From NCBI GenBank assembly GCA_036345935.2, contig JADWOT020000008.1:9399554-9463553 (forward strand): a DNA stretch of 64,000 bases, in the 5' to 3' direction. Of this stretch, positions 23,653 through 35,824 are shown one piece after another; the first letter of the stretch is position 1; each line of letters starts with the position of its first letter. The notes beneath the pieces are model-generated. The model saw only the letters and a program-made list of their open reading frames with translations. It had not been told where the DNA came from and made no database searches. The DNA is from Taenia hydatigena. Taxonomy: Eukaryota; Platyhelminthes; Cestoda; Cyclophyllidea; Taeniidae. The translations under genes and the position numbers were made by a program.

Positions 23653-25966
23653 TTAACGCATAGGCCGTGGAAAGGCGAAAATTGACGTGCTTCTTTGCTC
23701 TTCCAAGCGCTTCTTTGCTTTGTCCACTTTGAAGCAATGCCAGATACGAAGAGTCTCATCGCCTGAACAGCTTGCTACCATTTCCTTATCCGGTGAGGCA
23801 ACAATTGACAGAACTCTGTCCTGATGCTCTAAAAAGAAAACGCCAGTCTTGACAACGACTGATCTCGCTATCTCCATTCTTATGCATCAGATCAGGTCTT
23901 GACAACGGCGAGCGCAGCAATGTCAACATTTATACGCAATGATAGCATAAACAACGTAGATAATTATTTGATGCTTTATTCCTGGCAGAAATGCATACAA
24001 AGATTGAAATCACTGACCGGTGAGCTCTTTAACCTTCTGTATACTTGGATATTTCCAAATACAAAGGCTACCACTCCCGTGGCCAGTTATCAGTTCACGA
24101 AACTCTTCATTCCAAATAACTCCTGACACCTACAAGAATTAAAACGCTTACAGTATCTTTAAAGTAATGAGGTAGGATTATAAACTCGTGAATGTTAAAA
24201 AGTAATAGTAATGGAGACCACCATGGGTAAATTGTTATCAAATCATTTCCAACAACAGATTCGCCATTCATTTAAAGACACGCGTACCGATGAAGATGGA
24301 TATTAACATGATTGATATCAGCATACCGCCTTTAGAAAGCACATTAGGGTGCCCAGTCAGGTGGCATCAAAGTGAACCGACCACCGACTAATCTTAAGCA
24401 GATAAACTGCTTTGCAATAAAACTTGGAAATAATTTGCACTGACCTCAATCTCACCTGAGTTTCCACATCAACAGCGCGCACACAAGCCCCAGAGTAGAC
24501 ATTCCAAAACCGGAGGTGGTGATCCCTAGTGCCACCACCGGTTGCAAGGAGAGTCGGTTTCCAAGGGCACCAGGCAATGGCCTTGACGGCAGCCACGTGT
24601 TCATTGAGGACGTGATCCGGATGCCCTCCAGAGAGCTTGAAGGCCTCACTAGCAGAGTAAATACAGACCAGATTGTCATTTCCCCCTGAGGCCAAGTAGC
24701 GATCGTCTGGTGACCACTGCAGACCGCACACCTCCTGTAAGCGCAATTTTAAGAAATATGTATAATGAGATGGAACCTTCCAAAATCAGCTATGTCAAAC
24801 ACTTAATCAATCACCGAAGATGGCAAGAGCAACTAAATTTCCCTAAGCCGTGAGTAGACAAGAGCAAATTAATCAACTTAAGACCTCCCTGAGTATGCGT
24901 ATCAGAGTAACCGATTAGATGTTGTGCTACGCGAATATCGTGATGCCTGATTTCTCCTGTACGGGAGGCTGTTGTGACGACATGGTCCCGCCAGGCAAGG
25001 GCTGGAATTCTAGCCGGGTCGCTGTCATCCCTGAGCATTGTGCGCTGGAGCGAAGTATGTTCCACATCCCACAGCTGCAAGCGACCCATGCTCGTGCCTA
25101 CGGCAAGGACATTGCCATCGTGAGGCGAGAAGCGCACACTGGTGATATGCTCCTCGCGGAGTCCAGCGGTCATAAGTAATTGAACGCCACCAGAGCGAGC
25201 GTTCCACAAGTACACGTCTCTGTCAAGGGCAACCGCGATGGTGTATTGCTTAGACCAGTCAAGGAGATTCAAATAGAAGTCGTTAAGAAGATCAGGGGCA
25301 TCTAAGACATTTTCTGGTCGCTAAAAAGTGGAATGAAGACGTGTAAAGCCGGAACGAACAAGGAGTAAAGCTGAGTCATGGAATTCATCTACTGTAGTAC
25401 CAACTAGAGTTTATTGTAAACAAAACTCACCGTGGGTATATAGCGCACAGATTGCTTTGATTTACTTTTTTCGTGTGTAGTGGGTTCTTGAGCAAGGACA
25501 GACGGGCGCTTGCGTGAAAATTCCAGTATACGGTCATTCAATTTGGGAAGTGAGGATGGATCTGACACCACAGCAGCTTGAGTTAAATAAAACTGTGCAC
25601 GATCCATATCCATGGCCCGACGGTTGGGAATAAATCTAAGAATTATTAGAGAAGAGTGACTCTCCTACCTATCCCCATCACAGTCTGCAGTCACAGATCG
25701 GCGATAAAATGCCGAAGGAAGAAGGCTACTATCATAGCTGAGGGAGTGCTTTTTCTTTATGGGTTTATGAATACTTCAAAGGTAAACAACGTTAACTCCG
25801 CTTACCTTTGATTTGACAAATTACTTGATAAATTAGAAAGACTTTTCTCCAGAAGTAACGGGGCTGCATTGATAGTCATCGTTTTTGAATTATTTAGTGC
25901 GTTAGCTAACGATCCATCACAGTTTTTGACCTCATGCAACGTCCTAGCGAACGACGAACGCATCAT
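23653..25966 (-). CDS. CDC20: Cdc20/fizzy, APC/C co-activator with WD40 propeller
   Basis: Seven exons: 25966-25806, 25773-25669, 25635-25431, 25320 to about 24889, 24734-24456, 24129-24018, 23828-23653 (stop TAA), about 489 residues. Cdc20 activates the anaphase-promoting complex and presents substrates in mitosis. The C-box is 'GDRFIPNRRAMD' near residue 88; 'DRILEFS' resembles the Mad2-interacting KILR region; 'VRYIPTRPENVLDAPDLLND' leads into a seven-bladed propeller with 'YLWNARSG', 'VGTSMGRLQLWD', 'GEIRHHDIRVA', 'ASGGNDNLVCIY' and 'AVKAIAWCPW'. The C-terminus is 'PMR', a variant of the IR tail that docks on the APC/C. An in-frame TAG upstream supports the first ATG. The first two introns are 32 and 33 bases. 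All joins keep phase except exon 4 to exon 5: protein alignment needs a cut after CAG at 24889, but the next bases are GGAGGT, not GT. Confidence 0.93.
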
Positions 25967-27773
25967 CAACCGCTAATAGACACAAAACAGTTTGCAATGC
26001 CGATTGGTCAGCGTGATTTAAAATCAAGCCTGATTTGTATCAAGTTAACTTAAAGACACATAAGTCCTTCAAAACAATTAATCGTTAAGCTTATGCGAAT
26101 GCAGCGAAAACATTCGTTTATGCAAAAAAGAGTGCTATTAGCGTAATGCTGCTTTTTGACCCATGATAACAGGTTTGAGAGAATTTCCGACACACCCAGC
26201 CAATAAACACTCAGCGCAACTCTTAAAACAGTGTTTATTTTAAAGATAGTTAAAATGATGTTGCACTTGTTTCTTTTCGATAGTCGAGCCATTATAACAA
26301 AATACCTATAAAGCCAAATGCGATTTTATGAGCAAAACGCTTAATAACAAGAGTTGAAAAATTTTGCGAATTATTTCATTATTCTCGACTGTCAGAATAC
26401 CTGGTTGCATGCGTAAATGGTTTGCAATAAGCACTTATGAGAGAATGCACCTCTCCCAATCTAAGCCTTTTTGAGACTTGTTTTTTTTTCTATTTCGTTG
26501 CAATGTTCGGAGTTATTCTTTAATGTGAGCTCTTGTTACCATGTCAATTTCCACAAATTTTGGCATATTATGTTTGCGCAGTGGCGATGATTATGGTGCT
26601 TCAAGCGCCTTTTGGCAGTTCACTATACCAAAGAGCTGTGAGAAAACGTATACCTTCATCAAAAATATGTGGCGTGTCTTCTAGCGTGGCTTGAAGGTTA
26701 TGAGGCAGCGTAATGATTTGGTGCCTTCTTTAGCTGCATCTTTAATTACGGGAGTGCCGGAGATCTCCGTGGTGGCAGATTCACTATAATGTACGGCTCG
26801 AAGGCCGTGCCAATGGCTTTTAAGCATTCCTGAGTGTTATTTGCACGTGCATTCTGTCATGCTGCCGTGGAAGACCTTAAGGCGCTATAGCACAATGGAA
26901 GGATAAACTACATTTACTCTGCAGTGTACATTTTTAAAGAATTAAATCGCTGCATAATTCCCACCTTGGATGTTGTATTTCAATATCACTGAGTGCTTAA
27001 AGCGATGGCATTTGAGGGGTTTCTTTTCAGCTACACTGGATTTTCATGGGTGGCATGCATAGGGATTTGCATTTATCATTTTTAAATGCGATTATCAAAT
27101 GCTAATTTGGTTAATAAATTGACCTTGTTATGCTATTTGTTTGCATAGATTTTCTCTCAGATGGTTTGTTGTTCTCATTTTTTGGAGTATTAAATTATCT
27201 TAACCGGTTTGTAATGCAGACTGAAAACTTATTTGCCATTTTCGTTTTTACAGGACTATCGTGGCGTTTATCAAGGTTTCGTCGATGTCGTAGTAAGTGA
27301 GAAAGAGTAAGGAAATGCATAGGCTGTGGTGGTCAAAAGGTCCGAGAAACCGTTAACATGACCCGAAGGCCATGCCCCAAAATGGAGGCACAAATGGCAA
27401 AAACCCAAGTGCTCGCGTGATAGACACACAATCAAAGCGCCACACCGCTATGCTTCAGTTTTTAGCCCTATCGTGATTATGGTATTAGAAAAACAGGAGC
27501 TTTAGTGTCAAAATTGGGGCTTCTCATCCTCCCAGTAAGGCACATTTGATCTCGTGTTGACTTCTTTAGCAAGTCCCATAATGTCCTCCGTTTTTGTTCA
27601 CGATTTTACATGCAAATGTATTCCTAAGTCCTCCTTCAGAGTGGGAAGTAGTTGCACTGTAAATGTTGTTGCAGAACAGCGCATCGACGACAAAGTGCGC
27701 TGAGAGGAATTGTGGCTTCACTAATTCAATTCTGTTTTAATTTAATAATTTTCAATAAAACGTAAGGGATTTT
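25967..27773. other. No gene seen; upstream region of Cdc20
   Basis: AT-rich, with short ORFs lacking conserved motifs. It should contain the Cdc20 promoter at its left edge. No repeats or RNA genes were recognised. Confidence 0.4.
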
Positions 27774-28097
27774 GTGAATAGCTGCGAAAGTTTAGAAGTT
27801 GCTGAAGGTTTGAGCTCCCAGGTTCATGACTTTGAACAGTTTCCACAGTGGATTACCACGATCTTGCTACGTAGTGCAAGTGTCCTTTGTTACCGTATTC
27901 ACGAGGAGCATGTGTCAACAAGGTACTTATGGACTTCAGTTAATGCCTCCGTTTCGTGCCGACGCGGTATTGCAGATGAGATGCCGGCTCAATTTCGTCT
28001 CAGCGTCGTGCAACTCCTCAAGGTGGCTGTGTTGGGCATGTTACAACAAATAAACATACTGGAAACTACCTTTCCACAAATTGGTCAGCAATTCTAA
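27774..28097 (+). CDS. Unrecognised open frame, possible exon
   Basis: A 107-codon frame without a clear ATG start carries a coherent mixed sequence ('FEQFPQWITTILLRSAS', 'DEMPAQFRLSVVQLLKVAV'). The part from about 27820 follows a CTCCCAG acceptor and could end at AAG|GTGGCT near 28022. I do not recognise a family. It is the longest frame in 26-29 kb, but chance cannot be excluded. Confidence 0.2.
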   Translation: MNSCESLEVAEGLSSQVHDFEQFPQWITTILLRSASVLCYRIHEEHVSTRYLWTSVNASVSCRRGIADEMPAQFRLSVVQLLKVAVLGMLQQINILETTFPQIGQQF

Positions 28098-28341
28098 ATT
28101 GCCACAAAAAATTGTCTGAATGGGATCGGTGATTATCATTTTGACGATGAATTTGTGCTTGTTGAGGCATCTACAGCAATTAAATGTAGTTAGGTTTCTT
28201 TAATGACCTTGGATTGGCAATTTATCACAAAGACTAATAAATTTGCATGAATCACTTCACATTCTCGCAACACAACGTGCGTCAAGGACGAAGTAGAGAC
28301 AGCATACTACCACCAACAGCAACTATTTCCACAAAATCGGC

Positions 28342-28365
28342 ATATATATATATATATATATATAT
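28342..28365. repeat. (TA)n microsatellite
   Basis: About twelve uninterrupted TA units, flanked by ordinary AT-rich sequence. Confidence 0.95.
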
Positions 28366-29703
28366 CAGCATTTCCTTCATATCTTTCCCTTAATGTATCT
28401 CCAACTGCAGCCCTTTCCCGAAAAGTTAGAAGTCAAAAAGTGTGCTCGAAATTGGCAAGCAGTCACAGTTATCTGCCTGGCGAAATCCACCACTCGTTAT
28501 CTCTTCCTCAATCCTTCATCCGCGCGGATTCGCTTTAAATGAATCTATTGAAAAAAGCTCTCTCTCTTATCTAAGCACATTATTTTGTTAAGTTGTTCTA
28601 AAGGTTTCCCAATCATTAAGCAGTGATCGCAGAGCCACTTGTAGAATTTCATTCAACAGCTCCCGTTTGGTCCTTTCCGCTTTTTGTCAGCTCGTTGGCG
28701 TTGGTGGCTATTACAGCCCTGCCAAAGTGTACAATTGGAGAAGCTGTCTCGCTCCATAAACATAAAAATTAATTCCTCCTCATTTGTGGCTGCAACGACA
28801 ATTTAATGCAGCACTGAACAGAAACCTTAAGGCATTTTCAAGGATAAAATTGCGTCGTTTCCCACGTCTTTGGATCAGGCCCTTAGCCGAGCATACATTT
28901 CTAAGAGAGCTATCTCTGCGTCAGCTGGTTAAAAACTCCTTCGTCGGCTTTCCCTGTTATATACTCCATAAAAGATAGTATTTTACTTCTCTGTTCAAAT
29001 GAGTGCTACTACCCTTTATTCAGCGTGTTTTATTCAGAAAATAAAATAGAAAAATGGCATACACTTTGTTAAGTCAGAACAATGGGGTTTGATAGAACGC
29101 CTAACCTGATTCTTATTCGGATACAGTGTAACCTTTGCCACGAAGCAAGCAATGGGGTGTCATTCAAAATGGATACGATTGTCAGTCATAGGATCGTACC
29201 GACAGTGACAGCGACATTGGGCTTGACACATTGCACCTGAAAACGCGTCTCCAAATTGACTTCATAGCCAAACATAGGACCTACCCGATTCGCCATAACA
29301 AGTTCATCACGATTTTATGACTCACTGGACACCAAGATTAAATTCAGCGCTTCACTCATGTGCAAATTTTCCCCAACACCATTCTAATTGCCATCAGATT
29401 GAAGCAGATGCAATCTTGAATCTTTTCAATTGTAACTTAGGTACTGCATTTAAATCAGTCAACTTCATCTGACAGTTGGATAAGTGGAAGCAGACAAATG
29501 CGATACATAAAACCATTAGCAGCTTTACGTCAACGCTCAGCTAAAAGCGGAAGCAAAAAGGTAACAATGCAAAGTCTGTGTGAGAAGTTTAGAGGAAGCA
29601 GCCTCTATTTTTTCCGTGGGTCGACACTGGTCTAAGATTCGAGCTTAAACCAATAATGCGTCTCTGCTAGTTGAGTGGCGCAATACAAGACATCTGATTT
29701 TAC

Positions 29704-29787
29704 CTCCTTGGCCAGCATTTGCAAGGCACGTTTGTTCTGACAAGCCGAGAGCAATTGCAATAACGCCGTTGCGACAGGAAGTCTAGG
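29704..29787 (-). CDS. Exon-like segment of an unrecognised gene
   Basis: Exactly 28 codons between a CTCATAG acceptor and a GAG|GTAAAA donor encode 'PRLPVATALLQLLSACQNKR' then 'ALQMLAKE', an amphipathic helical sequence of the kind found in HEAT or armadillo repeats. Both ends are in phase 0. A possible next exon at about 29234 (after TTTTCAG) would end within 17 codons. The family is unknown to me. It is the most gene-like short segment in the 26-33 kb stretch. Confidence 0.35.
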
Positions 29788-30687
29788 CTATGAGGTGATG
29801 AATTACCGGTGTTTCAGTGAAAGCGGCACAATGTGTAGCTTGCTCAACTGAAAGACTAAAGTTGGTGAAGCAATCAAAAATCGAACCTACTGCCAAGGTA
29901 TTATCAGTGGGATATTCTATTGCTTTAATCTATTGTGCCATCACAGCACCCATGGGAGGAAAGCATTTATAAAACTCTCAACTGGAGTATTTTCTACGGC
30001 ATAGGTGGCAGTAACGATGAATTGTAGTGCTGCTCTATTGCTTGTAAAAATACTTTATTGCGAAAATGCATCTTAAACTATCTGACTGGAAAAAAGTTTG
30101 TATTTCCTAGTTAAATGAAGAGAGATTAGCATTCACATTAAATTTTGCTCCGTAAGATCTATTGTAAGTTGATTACATTGTTTGGTTCTCATGACTACTA
30201 TGAGTGTGTTTCATTTTTGAGGCTTCTTAGTAACTTTTGGCGACATTTACGCGCGAAATTCTAAACTTAATTTCAGCACTTTATGGAATCATATGCGTAT
30301 GTCCTTGGAATTGTCTAATGAGATTTAAGAACTCACGTTAAGTTTAAGAGGTGCTGAAAAAAAAAAAAAACTTAAATCACATACCTCAAGGGGAAGAAAG
30401 TACAGTAATCTCCAGCTATGTAGTGATGTGCGTTCTCGGTGTAGTACTTTATGGGAAGCGCACTAAATCTCAATGTTTATTTCTGTCAAGTCCTGTTCTC
30501 CATATTTCAGTTGGTCAGAGGAGCCCACTTATGAGATGAGCAATCATAAAGTCCCAACACCGCATTGTTGGGCATCCCCCTCCTTCCACTGATCCACACA
30601 ACAATGACCCCAGTTCCTTTCCCATCCCCCTTCCCAATCCTCTCCGAACCTCCTAGTCGAAAAATAAGAGCAAGAAAAGCAACTCAC

Positions 30688-30754
30688 CAATGGGCATGAG
30701 GCCCTTGTCGGCACCCAGGCATTCGCGTAATCGCGTAGCAAAGTTCGCGTGGGT
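30688..30754 (-). CDS. Exon-like segment of an unrecognised gene
   Basis: The segment lies between a pyrimidine-rich CACCCCTCCAG acceptor and an ATTG|GTGAGT donor and reads 'THANFATRLRECLGADKGLM' in one frame. It could belong with the exon-like piece at 29704-29787, but the phases do not match directly, so at least one further exon would be needed. A second frame is also open across it. Confidence 0.3.
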
Positions 30755-30762
30755 CTGGAGGG

Positions 30763-30810
30763 GTGTGTGTGTGTGTGTGTGTGTAAGCCGATGGTGCGTG
30801 TGTGTGTGTC
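30763..30810. repeat. (GT)n microsatellite, interrupted
   Basis: An uninterrupted GT run from about 30763 to 30784, then a second shorter run around 30797-30810 after a 12-base interruption. Confidence 0.9.
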
Positions 30811-30820
30811 TGCGTGTAAG

Positions 30821-30907
30821 TGGACGCGAGTCCATGTGCTGCACCGCGCCGCGTCTTTGAGTAGTGCTCACTCAACAGTTCCACAGCGCCGTGGCGACAA
30901 GGTCGAG
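30821..30907 (+). CDS. Exon-like segment of an unrecognised gene
   Basis: A GC-rich 29-codon frame after GTGTAAG, ending at GAG|GTGAGT, reads 'VHVLHRAASLSSAHSTVPQR' then 'RGDKVE'. It includes a basophilic-kinase-like RAAS site. A phase-0 continuation would be possible at 33242. The antisense strand is also open here, so orientation is uncertain. Confidence 0.25.
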
Positions 30908-31019
30908 GTGAGTCTGGATTGCCTTCTCCCCCCCTTCTTGTTCCCTCCCCTGTCTGCAATGCCTTCCTCGGGTCTATTTCAGCAGGACGTTATTTCAGGT
31001 CCTGTCCAAAGTATCTAAA

Positions 31020-33241
31020 CAAACGATCATTTCAAAATTAAATGATTTGTCTCATGTACCATCCTGTTCAACGCGGAATGGTTTCTGGCAAAGCGTAATG
31101 ACTAAGATATAAACTGCACAAAATCTGCTTTTTTGAATGCCTTCAGCCGACGTTTTTTTATGCTTAAACATCAATTGCATAAAATTGTAAGGCAAATGAA
31201 TGCACCAATACGTTTTGGAATGGGTTTCCCGGAATTGTCTAGTTCCAAAACATTGGCTTTAGCATGCCATGTTTATTTCAGCCAAAATTTTTTCTACCGC
31301 TTTCTCATAGTCGTCTTAGCTTTTGTGGAATTTTGTTGGTCAATATTTGCGAAATAAAACTCACATTGGATCCATTGGATATTGTGACAGTCCTTTTAAG
31401 CGTTTTGCGACCAGTTTATCTCCCCTGAAGTGGTTCATTTCTTCATAATGCCGCACGGTGGACTGGTGCCATTATTGCCAAAATTTTGCTTTTCCTATTC
31501 ACCCAGTTTATTAAGTCCTCGGAAAACTTAAGCTACTAGACCGCCCCATTTTGATTTTACTGAACCGTTTCTGCTACTCAGGTCATCAATTGTGAAATAG
31601 CTGTTGTTTGTCTTCATGCACTTTGTTTCATTTCTAATGGCTCAAAGTGCTTCTCGGGCTGCCTCAGCTACGCAGTAGCTGGTGCGTTCTCAGAAAACTA
31701 CTTAAAGTTCAACGCACACTCCACTCACTATTTGTACTTTGAACAAGCGTATAATAAGGCGGACGCCCGAGTACGGTCCCTTCGGTGTTCGTACATGCGC
31801 CAGTAACCCAGCAACAACTAAGCGTGCTTGACCCAAACTCATTATCCTTTAAGGCCCTTCCTCATGTGCCTCAAAAACGGATATTGGTTTCTGGATTTCA
31901 TAAATTTAAAATCATAGATATGAAAGACGATATACTATGAATAACGTTGTATTAGATGAAACAGTCAGTAGATAGAGCATTAACAGGAGTCAGGAGGCAG
32001 GGCTGTCTACGTCAGGAGAATCGAACCGCTCCTCCAGGACCAGATTTAAATTGCCATCCCGCTTCCTGCCTATAAGGTACTTTTAAGGAATATAATTATT
32101 ACAAGCATTGTCAATATATTTGCTTTGTTTTACTGTCTGGCTTGTATCTCAGTCACGCACTTATTAATCTGAAATAATATGCGTCCTCACCCTAATCCGT
32201 TTCGTACGAAAAGACAGTCACTGCAAAGGCGGCACTACCACCATCAGCTAAAATCAGGTGCACTGGTAAAGAATTTCAAAATCTAACCCTCTATTGCAAG
32301 AAGTGCCCATTTTCATTGCTAAGCATTGTTTCGTGCCAAAACTAACAATTAACCAATTTCCTACAAATTATTTTCTAAGCGTTAAGGTCACTCCTTTTCG
32401 TGGACAATAAAGTGGCGTTTAAATGTCTACATCTGAAGCGCGTCAAAACATCTGCCAGCAGTTTGGGCAATCGCATGTACCTATTTGTCTCTGGCACAAA
32501 GTACGGGATCATTTGAAATTGCTAAGGAAGCTCAGTACCGACGGACGCTTTGTCGTCAGAGTTGTGAGCTTTTCAAGAGTAAGGCGCAATGAAAAGTGCC
32601 TCTTAGGATTTAAAAATAGTAACTAGTGGAAAGACTGAAAGGAGGAAATGAATGTCGAGGTTACCCATTTTTAGCACAGCGATGTACCGTTTTTAATTAA
32701 TTGTTGAGGAAATCTATCGCACCGTGTATTTTGAGGTAAATTCTGCCGTCAGATGGAAATCATCCAGTGTTACGACCTGCAGAAATATTTGCACTCACTT
32801 TGACTAACCATTTTTCAATGGGTTTTAATGATAATGTAGAAAGAGTCGCGTATGCTGTACCAGTCAATGCTACTCAAACCGAATTACCACTTTTTATATC
32901 TAATTCTAAAGTCTAGTTGCTGCTTCCAATTTGGCTACTTGGCGACGGTCACGGGGACCCTTAGGACTATGCTCGGCAAACTAGATGCATGGCCCTGCTA
33001 AAGCTGGTAGTGAACACACACCGCGACTGCAGCACTGAGCACAGTCTATGCCAGTGAACCGACATCATGCAAAGCGAGAGCACTGCTTGGTGTGCTGGTG
33101 TTCTCCCTCCTGTGTTCTGCATGCCCCATCTCATTAGAAGTCATCTCGGATACAATAATTAAACCTTTCTGACGTCACTTATGATTTAGATGGATTGAGT
33201 GAATTTGCATATTTACACCTTGCCTCTTGCGCTCTTGTCAG
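31020..33241. other. No clear gene; scattered weak exon-like frames
   Basis: Mostly AT-rich. A minus-strand piece near 32060-31995 after a CCTTATAG acceptor reads 'RKRDGNLNLVLEERFDSPD', and another near 32250 reads 'DGGSAAFAVTVFSYETD' before a stop. Neither can be linked into a convincing model. Confidence 0.25.
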
Positions 33242-33287
33242 GGGGATCCACTCAAGCTCGAAGCGTGTTTAGGCGTCCGCTCCAAAG
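33242..33287 (+). CDS. Possible short exon
   Basis: Fifteen codons plus one base, 'GDPLKLEACLGVRSK', lie between a CTCTTGTCAG acceptor and AAAG|GTTACT. The 5' phase agrees with the candidate exon at 30821-30907, but no downstream exon of matching phase was found. This is weak evidence only. Confidence 0.18.
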
Positions 33288-34577
33288 GTTACTTCACTTA
33301 ACCGCAAGTATCAATTCCTATTTCGCATTATTCTAGTAAGTGCTTTTCCTTTTCGCTTCTGCTGTTCAGCGTCTCAGTCCACGGGCTACATAGTACAGCC
33401 AAATTCCTAGCTCTTGTACAAATGAACATGACGGCCATGTCGTTTTGTCGGATGACATTAACTTGCGAAAAAAAGGCTATAGGCGCCGTACTGTATAGAA
33501 CTGAAGCCTATTGAATTCCAAACGCTCTTTTCGTTGTAACTGTCATCAAAAACGGGTCTATAATATGTACTTATTTCGGTGATGTTTCTGGCACGCATTT
33601 TGTAAAGGTTTCATTAAAAAACTCCTTCCAATGTCAAAGTCCAAATGGGCAAGATAGTGCACTAGTCCAGCCTATGACTTTTGTCGAGACTTTGTTCCGT
33701 CAGTCGGGTTTGAAAAAATTCTGTTTAAGTGAACGCTCTTTGACGCAGCGGGTTTGAAATCCTTGTCAAGTCAAGTGAAATCACAGTTCCTAGATCCTTC
33801 ATTTGGAATATAATCTTGGCATAAGGCTTAATCAGCGTTACTTGCACTATCTCATTTCCTCCGTGGCCGTTCTTAAAAGCAGCTCAGCACTGCAAACGCA
33901 GCTTTCAATAATCATCCTAGTGAACGAAAAGACGACTGAGAAAAGTAGAGGCGCTCTCTCTTATGCCAATTCACGGTATCTGTTAGGAAAGAAAGCTGAG
34001 TCTCATAATCAGAAAGTTACAAAGTTTAATGCAGTTTGACGAGTTGTGCTTGCATGGCGCAAATGTACCAGGCACTTTATTGTTGCTCATGCGTCAAAAT
34101 CGTCGTAAAACTTCATAGATCCATCCTCGCCAACCTTCAATCATCAGAGCACTAGACATTTCACTGTTATTACGTGCGTGCTTTGTTTAATGGTAGGATC
34201 GAGTTGTTACGGTACTTATAATTCGTGGTAATAAAGATGTGGACCCTAAACGGTGGGATCAAAACTATCATGGAAGTACGCGCCTATTCTCAACAGAAAC
34301 TCGCATTCCCAACGGTTAATAGTATTTATGGGTTGTCACAGTCTATTCAAAGCTGTTACTCTGTCCAATGAACTCAACAGCCATTTCAATTTTCGATCAA
34401 ATTCTTCTTTTGTCCCTTAAATTTATGTTTAGTTATTAACAAAAATTGATGCTACGAGCCATTCTAGACCAAATAGGGAACACGTCTTTGTCCACCCCAG
34501 TTACATGGCCACATAGGATAATGGATGAATTTGTATGTTCTTAACCAAGTAGATTATTTTTCTCTAACTAGTGTTGA

Positions 34578-35824
34578 ATGGGATCGAGTTTTCAGAAAGT
34601 AGCTTCGGGTGTCCGAATCATCCTCGAGAATGAATTCGGAGATCAACAAGAGCTTCTCGACCCCAGCGATGAGGTGGACTTGAAGGCAGACACTACCTCC
34701 ACATCAATGCTCGACCGTGGCAGCAAAAAGTTTCGTAAGCATCGCCGCATTTTATACCATAGTTAAAGGAAGCATCCGTGCTTCAGCATTTACACTGCGT
34801 AGGCGATCTGCCAACAGTGATTGTAGATAAAAACGTGAATTTCGGTGGCTGCAACTGATTTTGCATTTCTCAGATATTTCAGTTGTCACCGTTTTCTTTT
34901 AAGTAATAATTTTCAATCCGGCAGAAAAAGTCACTTGCGCAGTCTAGATTTGTTAAAACCTAATTTGTCATCCAAAATTGCAACCGGTGGATGATTCCTC
35001 TGATTTTGGAGGACAATTAAAACCATAAATTATCAACCTTCGTTTCACTCAAAATAGAGTAATTAAGGTGCAATTCAAGGTGCAACCTTAAGACGCATTT
35101 TTTGTTAAAAAAGCCTTCGTTATCGTTGACGGCTTTTAATTGAACAAAATGCAAACCATAATTTGGCTCTGCTTTGCTTACATCTGGACTTTTATTTTCA
35201 CTCTACCTGGCTGTCCTACGTTGTAGAGTCGGTTGCCTAGTCTCATTTCTAATTCATTTAATTAATTTTAATTTACTCCATTAATTTGGAAGAAACCTCA
35301 ACACAACGCAGTTACAAGTACTCCTCTTATCCTTATAGTGGAGATCTTCCCAAAAAAGGAAACTTGTCAACCTATTGTAAAGCTACTTACTTTTCATTAA
35401 TATTATCTTTTTTATTATTTCCACTAGTAACGTTCATGATTAAAAGACCGCTAAGTTAAAAGCGATCATTTTTCGTTCCCCTCTGTGGAATGTGGTTCAG
35501 CGTCCTCGATGATTTATAGATCTTGTTTCCGTCATGATCATAAAAGGGAATTGTTTTTTTTCAGTGTTGCACAAAAATATTTTTTTTTCCTTCCACTATC
35601 CAGTCGATATTGCTCTGCAAAGCATCACACTTAAAAAGCCCACCTCTTCATTGACCCTGCTTGCACCGTAGGTTCATCCTGAAGCATCTAACTTTCAGCC
35701 CTTCACTTCAGGTGAGTCTGTGCTGGCATCCTGGCTCAAAACAGCTAGTGATCGTCGAAAGAAGCTACAGACGCTAATGGACGAGTACAACGAACTCGTT
35801 ATCGCAGTGAAACGGGGCCAGTAG
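34578..35824 (+). CDS. Short two-exon hypothetical protein (or C-terminal end of a larger one)
   Basis: Exons 34578-34734 and 35712-35824 (stop TAG) join in phase 1 (TTTC|GTAAGC, TTCAG|GT). The product is 89 residues: an acidic 'ENEFGDQQELLDPSDEVDLK' segment, then a basic amphipathic helix 'SWLKTASDRRKKLQTLMDEY' and a C-terminal 'NELVIAVKRGQ'. I do not recognise the family. The ATG at 34578 is preceded by an in-frame TGA, which supports a short complete protein. A good acceptor (GTTTTCAG before codon 7) means it could instead be an internal exon of a longer gene to the left. The mix of a charged helix and an acidic segment would fit a small complex subunit, but that is only an impression. Confidence 0.4.

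Noticed and set aside
31990..32060. tRNA B-box-like sequence (GGTTCGATTC on the minus strand)
   Set aside because: The flanking bases do not form a T-stem and no acceptor stem or anticodon arm can be drawn.
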